From NCBI RefSeq assembly GCF_000340885.1, contig NC_020291.1, forward strand, positions 2,603,001-2,667,000: 64,000 nt of DNA, given 5' to 3'. Every line of letters begins with the position of its first letter. Positions within the stretch are counted from its first letter, which is position 1. The translations under genes and the position numbers were made by a program. A model generated the notes under the pieces. That model was not told the DNA's origin, made no database searches, and was given only the letters and a program-made list of their open reading frames with translations. Below, in pieces: positions 44,590 through 52,820 of this stretch. Source of the stretch: Clostridium saccharoperbutylacetonicum N1-4(HMT). Its GTDB lineage: Bacteria > Bacillota > Clostridia > Clostridiales > Clostridiaceae.

Positions 44590-44986
44590 TCCTCCAAAAT
44601 ATGTCTAAATAATTATATTTAGTTTTATTATACTTCACTTTTGAAAATAATAAAAAGTATTTATTAAAAAAACTTAATTTGTACTTATTATATGAACAAA
44701 TTTTAAAGAATATCTATATTTGTTTAAACATATTTACGATAAAATTTATATAATAAAATAGCTAATATACAAGGATATATAGAATTGTTTAAAATTTGTT
44801 TAAACAAATTTTTAAATATATATTGACGATATGTTCAAAATAGAATATTATGAGTATGTAAACATTTAAAAAAGAAATTTAGTATAAATATCTAAGTTTT
44901 AAAAATACTAAATGTTTGTTCAATTGAACTTATACTAAGCAGATCTGTATTAATTTTAAAACGAAATTTATTTGGAGGTATTATTA
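44590..44986 (+). promoter_or_regulatory. treR-treP divergent control region
   Basis: The treP promoter is TTGACG (44823-44828), 17 bp, TATTAT (44846-44851). Just upstream lies a perfect 22-bp palindrome (44791-44812) with core TTTGTTTAAACAAA. A related TGTTTAAACA occurs at 44721-44730. A third palindrome, GTTCAATTGAAC (44918-44929), lies in the untranslated leader. These are candidate TreR operators. The remaining sequence is AT-rich without a gene. Confidence 0.7.
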
Positions 44987-46402
44987 ATGGGTAAATTTGA
45001 AAATGACTCTAAAGAATTATTGAAGTATGTCGGTGGAAAAGAAAACATATCAGCAGTTACACATTGTGTTACAAGAATGAGATTTGTATTAAATGATCCA
45101 AGCAAAGCAGATAAAGAAGCTATCGAAAAATTAAAAAGTGTTAAAGGTACTTTTACTCAAGCAGGTCAATTTCAAGTGGTAATAGGAAATGAAGTATCGG
45201 TATTTTACAATGATTTTATTAAAGTTTCAGGAATTGATGGTGTAAGCAAAGATGAAGTTAAAAATGTTGCCAAAAATAATATGACTTTTATTCAAAAGTT
45301 AATGGCTAATATAGCAGAAATATTTTCACCACTTATTCCAGCTATCATTGTTGGAGGTTTGATTTTAGGTTTTAGAAATATTATTGGAGATATGAAGCTG
45401 CTTGAAGATGGGACAAAGTCCTTAGTTGAAGTATCACAATTTTGGGCTGGAACAAATAGTTTCTTGTGGTTAATTGGAGAAGCGATATTTCACTTTTTAC
45501 CAGTGGGCATAACATGGTCTATAACAAAGAAAATGGGAACAACTCAAATTCTTGGTATAGTACTAGGTATAACCTTAGTTTCACCTCAACTTTTAAATGC
45601 ATATGCAGTAGCAGGTACACCAGCAGATAAAATTCCTTTCTGGAATTTTGGATTTGCACAAGTTAAAATGATTGGATATCAAGCACAAGTCATTCCAGCA
45701 ATCTTAGCAGGTTTCACTTTAGTATTCCTTGAAAGAGGAGCAAGAAAGATAAGTCCAGCATCAATATCCATGATAGTAGTACCATTTTTAGCTTTAGTAC
45801 CAGCAGTTTTAATTGCACATATAGTAATTGGTCCTATAGGTTGGGTAATTGGTTCAGGTATTTCACAAGTAGTTTATGGTGGACTTACATCATCCTTTGG
45901 AGCAATTTTTGCAGCTATCTTTGGATTCTTATATGCACCACTAGTTATTACAGGGCTTCATCATATGACCAATGCAATAGATCTTCAGCTAATGGCACAA
46001 TTTAATGGAACATCTCTTTGGCCAATGATAGCTTTATCAAATATTGCACAAGGTTCAGCTGTACTTGCAATGATATATTTACAAAGAAAAAATGAAGAGG
46101 CGCAAGAAATTAATGTACCAGCATGTATTTCAGCTTATCTTGGAGTAACAGAACCAGCAATGTTTGGTGTAAATTTAAAATACAGCTTCCCATTTTTATG
46201 TGGAATGACAGGCTCAGCAATTGCGGCAATTATTTCAGTTGGAAGTGGGGTAATGGCAAATTCAATTGGTGTTGGTGGACTTCCAGGAATATTATCAATT
46301 AAACCTGCATTTATGATGACATTTGCAATATGCATGGTGGTAGCAATTGTAATTCCTTTTGTACTAACTGTAATTGTTGGTAAGAAAAAAGGAATTAAAT
46401 AG
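44987..46402 (+). CDS. treP: PTS trehalose transporter, IIBC component
   Basis: A 471-residue PTS permease. The IIB domain (1-90) has the phospho-cysteine in ITHCVTRMRF-like context (SAVTHCVTRMRFVL). The IIC domain follows with about 10 membrane segments, including GITWSITKKMG, APLVITGLHHMTNAIDLQLM and ACISAYLGVTEPAMFGVNLKY, all typical of the sucrose/trehalose family. It imports trehalose as trehalose-6-phosphate; no IIA domain is present, so a IIA-Glc from elsewhere is needed. GGAGG sets ATG 44987. treC follows after 23 bp. Confidence 0.93.
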   Translation: MGKFENDSKELLKYVGGKENISAVTHCVTRMRFVLNDPSKADKEAIEKLKSVKGTFTQAGQFQVVIGNEVSVFYNDFIKVSGIDGVSKDEVKNVAKNNMTFIQKLMANIAEIFSPLIPAIIVGGLILGFRNIIGDMKLLEDGTKSLVEVSQFWAGTNSFLWLIGEAIFHFLPVGITWSITKKMGTTQILGIVLGITLVSPQLLNAYAVAGTPADKIPFWNFGFAQVKMIGYQAQVIPAILAGFTLVFLERGARKISPASISMIVVPFLALVPAVLIAHIVIGPIGWVIGSGISQVVYGGLTSSFGAIFAAIFGFLYAPLVITGLHHMTNAIDLQLMAQFNGTSLWPMIALSNIAQGSAVLAMIYLQRKNEEAQEINVPACISAYLGVTEPAMFGVNLKYSFPFLCGMTGSAIAAIISVGSGVMANSIGVGGLPGILSIKPAFMMTFAICMVVAIVIPFVLTVIVGKKKGIK

Positions 46403-46425
46403 AGGTAAAGAAAGGGAAATTAATT

Positions 46426-48072
46426 ATGAAGGATTTTAAGAAAAGTACCGTCTATCAAATATATCCTAAATCATTTTATGATACAAATGGTGATGGCGTT
46501 GGAGATTTAAATGGAGTAATAGAAAAATTAGATTATTTAAAAAATTTAGGTATAGATTATATATGGCTTACCCCTTTTTATCCTTCACCTCAAGTGGACA
46601 ATGGTTATGATATAGCAGATTACTATAATATAGATCCAAACTTTGGAACTCTAGAAGATTTTGAAAAATTAGTTGAAGAAGCTAGAGAAAGAAATATCTA
46701 TATAATGCTTGATATGGTCTTAAATCATACGTCAACGGAGCATCAGTGGTTTAAAAAAGCATTGAATGGTGAAGAAAAATATAAAGCATTTTACTTTTTT
46801 AAAGAGCCAATAAATAATGCTGAGCCAACAAATTGGGAATCTAAATTTGGTGGAAATGCTTGGCAGTATGTTGAAAAGTTTGATGAATATTACTTGCATC
46901 TTTTTGATAAGACTCAAGCAGATTTAAATTGGGACAATGAAGAGGTTAGGAAAGAGATTTATTCTATAGTTAACTTTTGGATAAACAAAGGCGTAAAAGG
47001 CTTAAGGTTTGATGTTATAAATTTAATATCAAAGCCAGAAAAGTTTGAAAATGATTTTAATGGTGACGGAAGAAGGTTTTATACAGATGGTCCAAGAATT
47101 CATGAATATCTTAAGGAACTTAATCAAAACACCTTTGGAAAACATGAAGATATTATAACTGTTGGAGAAATGTCCTCCACATCACTTGAAAATTGTCTGA
47201 AATATTCAAAGTCACAAGAAAATGAATTATCAATGGTATTTAATTTTCATCACTTAAAGGTTGATTACAATAACCAAAATAAATGGGAATTGAAAGCATG
47301 TGATTTTAAAGATTTGAAGATGTTATTTAATGAATGGCAGCTAGGTATGGAAGAAGGTTGGAATGCTTTGTTTTGGTGCAACCATGACCAACCACGTATA
47401 GTTTCTAGATTTGGAAATGATAGAAAATATCATAAAGAATCTGCTAAAATGCTGGCAACAATGCTTCACTTACTTAGGGGAACACCTTATGTGTATCAAG
47501 GTGAAGAAATTGGAATGACTAATGCATATTTTACAAATATTAATCAATATGTTGATGTTGAAAGTTTGAATTATTTCAGAATACTAAAAGAACAAGGAAT
47601 AGCTGAAGAAGATATATATAAGGTTTTACAAGAGCGTTCAAGAGATAATTCAAGAACACCAATGCAATGGAATAAGTTCTTAAATGCAGGTTTTAGTGAT
47701 GGAAAACCGTGGCTTAGTGTGAATGACAATTATAATGAAATTAATGTTGAGGATAGTTTAAAGGATAAAAATTCAATATTTTATCATTATAAAAGACTAA
47801 TTTCTTTAAGAAAGGAATATGATGTTGTAGCTTATGGAAACTATGTCCCTTTATTAAATGAAAATAATAATGTTTTTGCATATAAAAGAGAATATCTTGA
47901 GGAGTCTTTAATTGTAATAAATAATTTTTATGAAACAGAAGTAACTGCTGTTCTAGATATTGAAGAATTAGAAAGCTATAAGTGTATTATCACAAATTAT
48001 GAGGAAAGAAATTTAAAACAAATATTTTCTTTAAAACCATTTGAATCTATAGCATTTTTAAAAATAAATTAA
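46426..48072 (+). CDS. treC: Alpha,alpha-phosphotrehalase (trehalose-6-phosphate hydrolase)
   Basis: A 548-residue GH13 enzyme that splits trehalose-6-phosphate into glucose and glucose-6-phosphate. Conserved regions are visible: YQIYPKSFYDTNGDGVGDLNG at the start, DMVLNHTS (region I), GLRFDVINL (region II with the Asp nucleophile), VGEMSS (region III Glu) and WCNHDQPR (region IV Asp). Then QERSRDNSRTPMQWN, typical of oligo-1,6-glucosidase/TreC. The operon partner treP and the divergent treR fix the substrate choice. Confidence 0.94.
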   Translation: MKDFKKSTVYQIYPKSFYDTNGDGVGDLNGVIEKLDYLKNLGIDYIWLTPFYPSPQVDNGYDIADYYNIDPNFGTLEDFEKLVEEARERNIYIMLDMVLNHTSTEHQWFKKALNGEEKYKAFYFFKEPINNAEPTNWESKFGGNAWQYVEKFDEYYLHLFDKTQADLNWDNEEVRKEIYSIVNFWINKGVKGLRFDVINLISKPEKFENDFNGDGRRFYTDGPRIHEYLKELNQNTFGKHEDIITVGEMSSTSLENCLKYSKSQENELSMVFNFHHLKVDYNNQNKWELKACDFKDLKMLFNEWQLGMEEGWNALFWCNHDQPRIVSRFGNDRKYHKESAKMLATMLHLLRGTPYVYQGEEIGMTNAYFTNINQYVDVESLNYFRILKEQGIAEEDIYKVLQERSRDNSRTPMQWNKFLNAGFSDGKPWLSVNDNYNEINVEDSLKDKNSIFYHYKRLISLRKEYDVVAYGNYVPLLNENNNVFAYKREYLEESLIVINNFYETEVTAVLDIEELESYKCIITNYEERNLKQIFSLKPFESIAFLKIN

Positions 48073-48097
48073 TATAGAATATAAGGCTTTATTTATC

Positions 48098-48200
48098 AAA
48101 GGCTGTACACTTTATTTGATATGCTTTTTATAGTAGAAGGTTAAAATTAGAAATCATCTACTATAAAGTGAGGATATTAATTATAGTGCTACAGCCTTTA
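48098..48200. repeat. 103-bp imperfect inverted repeat after treC
   Basis: The outer arms AAAGGCTGTACAC (48098-48110) and GTGCTACAGCCTTT (48187-48200) pair with one bulge, and inner blocks TTTATAGTAG (48128-48137) and CTACTATAAA (48159-48168) pair perfectly. The intervening parts also align imperfectly. The whole could fold as one long hairpin RNA or be a small palindromic element. It is within a 265-bp gap with no gene; it may also stop treC transcription. Confidence 0.6.
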
Positions 48201-48337
48201 AAATTTACTTTTAAGTTGGCAAATAAAGGATTATAATTAAAGGGAACACTAATTATTATATTGAATGTAAGTTTTTGTTATAAAAGGGAGTTGTTTTGTA
48301 TTGAAAGTTAAACAATTATTGAGGAGTTTGATGAATA

Positions 48338-48748
48338 ATGAAAACAGAACAAGGATTAGTAATTGAAGTGAATGAAAATGTTGCTAGAATTAAAGTTGGA
48401 AGACATAGTGAGTGCAAAAATTGTGGTGCCTGCCCAGGGAACAATGGTATTATTATTGAAGTAGAAAATAAAATAGGAGCAAAAATTGGACAGAGGGTTG
48501 TTTTTGAGGTGAAAGAGACTAATTTTATTACTTCAGTATTTATAGTTTTTGTTTTACCATTGATTGTATTATTTATTGGGGTACTATTAGGAGAAGTTAT
48601 TGGAAATCTTTTGGGGTTAAATGTATGTTTCTTGCAAATCGCTGGTGGATTTATTTTTGTTGCTGTTGCTATTGGCGGTGTAAAAAAGTTTGATAATTAT
48701 ATTGCAAAAAATCATAAATCAATGCCTCGGATTACTAAAATATTATGA
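48338..48748 (+). CDS. RseC/MucC-family protein
   Basis: A 136-residue membrane protein of the SoxR-reducing/RseC family. The cytoplasmic N-terminus has a cysteine motif SECKNCGACPGNN; two membrane helices follow (FITSVFIVFVLPLIVLFIGVLLG, then LQIAGGFIFVAVAIGG). In clostridia these proteins accompany Rnf- and flavin-linked electron-transfer genes; here an ApbE follows 90 bp downstream. GAGGAG upstream supports ATG 48338. Probable redox role. Confidence 0.83.
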   Translation: MKTEQGLVIEVNENVARIKVGRHSECKNCGACPGNNGIIIEVENKIGAKIGQRVVFEVKETNFITSVFIVFVLPLIVLFIGVLLGEVIGNLLGLNVCFLQIAGGFIFVAVAIGGVKKFDNYIAKNHKSMPRITKIL

Positions 48749-48838
48749 AATATGATAAAATAGAAGAAGTACCTTTAACAATTAGTTTATTCTGATTAAA
48801 GGTTTTCGTATAACAATGGAGAAGATAGGAGTAAGCAG

Positions 48839-49888
48839 ATGAAGAAATTTATGTACGTATTATTGGCTTGCGTTTTTGTTGTTTCAAGCTTTAGTGCATG
48901 TGGAAACAGTAAAAATAAGTATTATGAAAAAAGTAATATAGTGATGGACACTGCAGTGACTTTAAGTGCTTTTGGTCCAAATGCAAAAGAAGCAGTTGAT
49001 GAAAGTTTTAAAAGGTTAGATGAAATTGAAAAAATGGCGAGTACAACTATAGAAACAAGTGATATTTATAAAATAAATAATTTTTCGGGGAAAGCCTATG
49101 TAAAAGTTCATCCTGAAATATTAAAGATGGTAAAAGCTTCTGTACAATATTCTAAATTAAGCAATGGTGCTTTTGATATTACTACAGGTCCTATAATTAA
49201 TTTGTGGGGAATAGGCACTGATAATGAAAGACTGCCTTCAGTGGAAGAAATTAAAGCAAAGCTTCCATTAGTAGGATATGAAAGAATTAGCATAAACGAA
49301 GCAGAAAGTAGCATTATGCTTAAAGATGCAGGTATGTCAATCGACTTAGGAGGAGTTGCTAAGGGCTTTGCTACTGATGAAGTTTTGAAAATTTATAAAA
49401 AATATAATATTGAAAATGGATTAATTAATTTAGGGACAAGTTCTTTATATGCTGTTGGTAAAAATAAAGAAAATAAAGATTGGTCAGTAGGAATCAAGCA
49501 CCCAAGAAGTGAAGATTCTAATGCATTTCTAGGCGTAGTTAAAATATCAAATGAAGCATTATCAACATCTGGAGATTATGAAAGATATTTTATAAAAGAC
49601 AATAAAAGATATCATCACATTATGGATCCTAAAACTGGATATCCAGTGGATAATGGAGTTGTAAGTGATACAATAGTAATAAATGGTGATATTGAAGATA
49701 ATGGAATGATAGCTGATATATTAACAACAACAGTATTTTCATTAGGAGCAGAAAAAGGAATTGAATTATTAGATTCTATGCCACAAGTGTCAGGTGAAAT
49801 TACCACATCAGAGAATAAAATATATACTTCACAAAATTTTAAGGAAAGAATAACTGACTTAAATAAAGATTTTAAATATGCAAACTAG
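48839..49888 (+). CDS. apbE: FAD:protein FMN transferase (ApbE), lipoprotein
   Basis: A 349-residue flavin transferase that links FMN to threonine of target proteins (for example Rnf or Nqr subunits) outside the membrane. The lipoprotein signal ends FVVSSFSAC (Cys21). ApbE motifs: VMDTAVTLSAFG, FDITTGPIINLWGIG, SIDLGGVAKGFATDEV and INLGTSSLYAVGKN; the metal-binding region is GVVSDTIVINGD ... IADILTTTVFSLG. The RseC gene is upstream and Gx/NusG-II genes 2 kb away complete a typical redox set. A terminator follows. Confidence 0.93.
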   Translation: MKKFMYVLLACVFVVSSFSACGNSKNKYYEKSNIVMDTAVTLSAFGPNAKEAVDESFKRLDEIEKMASTTIETSDIYKINNFSGKAYVKVHPEILKMVKASVQYSKLSNGAFDITTGPIINLWGIGTDNERLPSVEEIKAKLPLVGYERISINEAESSIMLKDAGMSIDLGGVAKGFATDEVLKIYKKYNIENGLINLGTSSLYAVGKNKENKDWSVGIKHPRSEDSNAFLGVVKISNEALSTSGDYERYFIKDNKRYHHIMDPKTGYPVDNGVVSDTIVINGDIEDNGMIADILTTTVFSLGAEKGIELLDSMPQVSGEITTSENKIYTSQNFKERITDLNKDFKYAN

Positions 49889-49906
49889 ATATAATTAAAT
49901 CAAAAA

Positions 49907-49958
49907 CCAAGCATTTGAATTTTTCTTTTGTAAAATATTCAAATGCTTATAATTTTTT
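49907..49958 (+). terminator. Terminator after apbE
   Basis: AAGCATTTGAAT (49909-49920) pairs perfectly with ATTCAAATGCTT (49937-49948), then a T-rich run. Confidence 0.85.
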
Positions 49959-50105
49959 AAAATTAAATATTGTAAATTATAATTTATAAATTTTTTTGCC
50001 TTTAAATTATAAAGAAGAATTGTATGTCTCCTCATAATATATTAACTTATAATGAGTATGTAGAGATGTTTAAAATAAATGTTGTTAATTTAGTGGATAT
50101 GTGGA

Positions 50106-50996
50106 TTATAATAATACACCAGTTGATTTGTAGTTGACTTTACCTATGTCACGAATCTTAAGGAATCTGAATTCAATACACAATCTTTTGCTTAAATCCA
50201 TATAATTAATTTCTTTTTTAGTAAGAAATAGTATGAAAAGTGAAAGGTATTTTTCTAAATATTTTGAGGCAACGCCATGATATTTTTTAAGCCATTTTTC
50301 TATAATGATCTGGAATGACCATATTAACTTATCACTCTGAACTTCTTTTATACGCTTTTTATTATGTGCTTTTGCAACTAAAGAAATATAACGGTCACCA
50401 TATGGAACTATATAAGTTTCCTTTTCAATTAGATAATAAATTTTTTGATTAAAGCTAGGTAAATGCCAATGACATCTTGAAATTGGCTTCACTATTATAG
50501 AGTCATCGTAATCTTTTGCAGCTACAACCCAAATATTATGACGCACTGAAGGAATAATATTTCTGCAGCCTTTAAAATTTTCAAGTATTAATTTTTTTGC
50601 AATATGGACATCGCCACTTAATTTTGCGGGAATACTATCAAAAGTTAGTCCGTGTAAAACTTTGTGTCTCCAATAAAAAGCTGTAACTAAGCTTATTTCC
50701 AATTTCTCAGCACAAAATCTTAAGGATTTTCTTTCAAGTACATATTCCACGAATTTAGTCCATTTAATGGGGTCCTTTTTTGAGTAGCTCCATAGAGAAT
50801 TCGATGCAGAAGAGAAGGTTTTATCGCATTCTTTGCATTTATATCTTTGAATTCCTTTGAATGAACCGTATTTTATGTAATGTTTCGAGCTGCAAGTAGG
50901 ACATTTTTCAATATTTCTATTTAAATAGATAGTACTTTTTATCAAATTATTAATATTAGAATTTAATAAATTAAAATTGCTATCAGTTTTTATCAA
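50106..50996 (-). CDS. Degenerate IS1595-like transposase gene
   Basis: A 296-residue protein. The N-terminus carries a four-cysteine zinc ribbon (CPTCSSKHYIKYGS ... RYKCKECDKTF) and a helix-turn-helix (LRFCAEKLEISLVTAFYWRHKVL), as in IS1595/ISXO2 transposases. The C-terminal WLKKYHGVASKYLEKYLSLF is also IS1595-like. But the expected D-E-T-x-F at the first catalytic Asp is replaced by GDVHIAKK, so transposition is doubtful. No terminal inverted repeats or target duplication were seen. A TTG at 50996 with GAGGTG upstream is preferred to GTG 51005. It may be a domesticated or decaying element. Confidence 0.65.
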   Translation of the reverse strand: MIKTDSNFNLLNSNINNLIKSTIYLNRNIEKCPTCSSKHYIKYGSFKGIQRYKCKECDKTFSSASNSLWSYSKKDPIKWTKFVEYVLERKSLRFCAEKLEISLVTAFYWRHKVLHGLTFDSIPAKLSGDVHIAKKLILENFKGCRNIIPSVRHNIWVVAAKDYDDSIIVKPISRCHWHLPSFNQKIYYLIEKETYIVPYGDRYISLVAKAHNKKRIKEVQSDKLIWSFQIIIEKWLKKYHGVASKYLEKYLSLFILFLTKKEINYMDLSKRLCIEFRFLKIRDIGKVNYKSTGVLL

Positions 50997-51005
50997 GTAA
51001 AACAC

Positions 51006-51374
51006 CTCAATTCACTACTAAAATATAAATTAAATATTCAAATCCTCTTAATAATTGCCTAAATATTAAGTTTCTAAACATTACCAACATTTATTTTAAA
51101 CATTTGAACATATAACTTTTTATTGAGTATAGAGTAGTTATACATAGTGAATAAGGCATTACTATTAGTACAATTGGAATAATAAAATAAATATATTTAG
51201 AACTAGATATAATTAAAAATACAAGAGTTGACATTTTTAATTAACAGAATACACTTAAAGTAGGACAATAAATTATTAAATAAATAATTTATTGGTAGAA
51301 AATTGGTGCCATTATAATTTAAAGTATTTAAGGGTGTGGGGAAAAAAGAATATTGAGATGCGAGGTTGGTAATT
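51006..51374 (+). promoter_or_regulatory. Gap of 369 bp with promoter and leader hairpin of cheY
   Basis: TTGACA (51228-51233), a 16-bp spacer and TACACT (51250-51255) form a candidate promoter. In the leader, CAATAAATTATT (51266-51277) and AATAATTTATTG (51283-51294) make a perfect 12-bp AT hairpin. The remaining sequence shows nothing. Confidence 0.45.
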
Positions 51375-51728
51375 ATGAAAAGAGTTCTTATTGTTGATGA
51401 TGCAGCTTTTATGAGACAAATGCTTAAGAAAACGCTTGAAAAGAACGGATTTGAGGTGATTGGGGAAGCTGAGAATGGTTTAAAAGCAGTTGAAATGTAT
51501 AAAAAATTAAAGCCAGATATTGTTACTATGGATATAACAATGCCTGAATCAGATGGAGTTGAAGCTTTAAGTGAAATAATGAAGTATGATTCTAATGCTA
51601 AAGTTGTTATGATGAGTGCAATGGGGCAAGCACCCAAAATTAAAGAAGCGGTTCTGCTGGGGGCAAAAGGATTTATAATTAAGCCTTTTAAAGAGGAGCC
51701 TTTTATAAAAATTATAAGTAGACTTTAA
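51375..51728 (+). CDS. cheY: CheY-like single-domain response regulator
   Basis: A 117-residue receiver domain with no output domain. Acid pair in VLIVDDAAF, phosphoacceptor Asp in IVTMDITMPESDG, switch Ser in VVMMSAMGQ and conserved Lys in FIIKPFKEE. The sequence is closest in type to CheY, the flagellar switch regulator. Start ATG 51375 with GAGG upstream. An opposite-strand frame covering it is rejected. No che operon adjoins. Confidence 0.9.
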   Translation: MKRVLIVDDAAFMRQMLKKTLEKNGFEVIGEAENGLKAVEMYKKLKPDIVTMDITMPESDGVEALSEIMKYDSNAKVVMMSAMGQAPKIKEAVLLGAKGFIIKPFKEEPFIKIISRL

Positions 51729-51734
51729 AAAATT

Positions 51735-51780
51735 GCTTTTATGAGGAGAAAATATTAATTATCTCCTCATAAAGGCTTTG
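51735..51780 (+). terminator. Terminator after cheY
   Basis: A 15-bp stem with one G-T pair (51735-51749 with 51762-51776; core TTATGAGGAGA) downstream of cheY; the T-run is weak. Confidence 0.7.
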
Positions 51781-51818
51781 TTAAAATTTTGAAAAATGAT
51801 TTCTGTAATATATAATTT

Positions 51819-51872
51819 AACTATAACTATAACTATAACTATAACTATAACTATAACTATAACTATAACTAT
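51819..51872. repeat. Hexanucleotide tandem repeat (AACTAT)9
   Basis: Nine perfect copies of AACTAT lie between the convergent 3' ends of cheY and the Gx transporter gene, 17 bp from the latter's stop. Such perfect short repeats are prone to slippage. No coding frame uses it. Confidence 0.95.
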
Positions 51873-51888
51873 AGATCTTACCCTAAAG

Positions 51889-52419
51889 TTATTTATTTAT
51901 GTATAAGTTATTGAAGTAAGATAACCTAGATAAATGCTGTACTATAAAATTTGAAGCTATACCTATAAAAATACCTGTTCCTAATCCTGCAATGGATAAT
52001 ATAGGAAGATATAACATGACACCTATGTTTTGGACTATAAGAGATGCCACTATTAATTGACCAACATTATGGAAAAAAGCTCCAGCAGCGCTCACTCCAA
52101 TTATACTTACTTTATCCTTAAAAATTTCTTTGACAAAAATCATAACAAAATAGCTAAAAATTGCTCCGACAGCACTGTACATAAATGTTGAGAGGTTGCC
52201 ACCGAATATTGTTGATAATAAAAGTCTGAGTATTATAATTAAGAAAGCATCTCTTTTGCTATTTAAGGTATATAAAGCTATAACTGTGATTAAATTTGTT
52301 AGGCCAAGTTTTGCTCCAGGAGCAATAAATGGAACTGGAATCATACTTTCTACTGTATAAAGAACTAAAGCTTGCGCTACCAAAACGCCTATAAAGACTA
52401 TACGAAAAGTTTTGCTCAT
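51889..52419 (-). CDS. Gx transporter family protein (heptaprenyl diphosphate synthase component I-like)
   Basis: A 176-residue membrane protein with about five hydrophobic segments and the family pattern VLYTVESMIPVPFIAPGAKLGLTNLITVIAL, then FGGNLSTFMYSAVGAIFSY. In clostridia it is encoded with a NusG domain II protein and ApbE, as here (13 bp from the NusG-II gene), and is thought to serve redox or quinone-related membrane processes. The substrate is not known. AGAGGTG precedes the ATG. Confidence 0.85.
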   Translation of the reverse strand: MSKTFRIVFIGVLVAQALVLYTVESMIPVPFIAPGAKLGLTNLITVIALYTLNSKRDAFLIIILRLLLSTIFGGNLSTFMYSAVGAIFSYFVMIFVKEIFKDKVSIIGVSAAGAFFHNVGQLIVASLIVQNIGVMLYLPILSIAGLGTGIFIGIASNFIVQHLSRLSYFNNLYINK

Positions 52420-52431
52420 GTCATAACACCT

Positions 52432-52803
52432 CTAATCATCTGATGCAATATCAGTACTTTTAATTTCAACCATCATTTTGTGCGGAAGGCATACTATAAT
52501 TTTGCCTGGATCAGTGATAAAACCAGATTTTTCACAGATTTTATCTTTGCAGTCTGCATCTACTACCTTAATAGATTGATCTTTAATCTCAAGGGTATTA
52601 TAGCCATAGGCCGTTTTTATATCGATTGTTTCATCTCCTCTATGTTCTGATAGAGGGATTTTTTTAATAAGTTTACCATCAACAGTTATTTCTGCATAAG
52701 TTCCATTATAATTTTTTCCAAGCATTACTCCTAAAATTAGTTCAGGAATAAAGGATAAACATATTAAAAAAGCTATTATAATTATATCCCATTTCTTAAA
52801 CAT
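52432..52803 (-). CDS. NusG domain II-containing protein
   Basis: A 123-residue protein with an N-terminal membrane anchor (WDIIIIAFLICLSFIPELILG) and an extracytoplasmic NusG-II domain (YAEITVDGKLIKKIPLSE ... CKDKICEKSGFITDPGKIIVCLPHKMMVEI). The conserved C-x(4)-C and CLPHK motifs are typical. ATG at 52803 is preferred over 52812, where AAAGG touches the start codon. It forms a unit with the Gx transporter and precedes it. Function unknown; family linked to flavin-dependent electron transfer. Confidence 0.88.
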   Translation of the reverse strand: MFKKWDIIIIAFLICLSFIPELILGVMLGKNYNGTYAEITVDGKLIKKIPLSEHRGDETIDIKTAYGYNTLEIKDQSIKVVDADCKDKICEKSGFITDPGKIIVCLPHKMMVEIKSTDIASDD

Positions 52804-52820
52804 ATTTGTCATCCTTTAAT

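Noticed and set aside
48098..48200. Inverted repeat as tRNA or riboswitch
   Set aside because: No cloverleaf, T-loop or known riboswitch core; it is simply a long hairpin.
50106..51005. Complete insertion sequence
   Set aside because: No terminal inverted repeats or target-site duplication could be seen on either side, and the catalytic motif is altered.
51203..51637. 144-codon frame on the minus strand over cheY
   Set aside because: It mirrors the well-formed CheY receiver gene on the plus strand, whose motifs and ribosome site are clear; the antisense frame has no family pattern.
51819..51872. Tandem repeat as a CRISPR array
   Set aside because: Unit is 6 bp with no spacers; it is a simple repeat.
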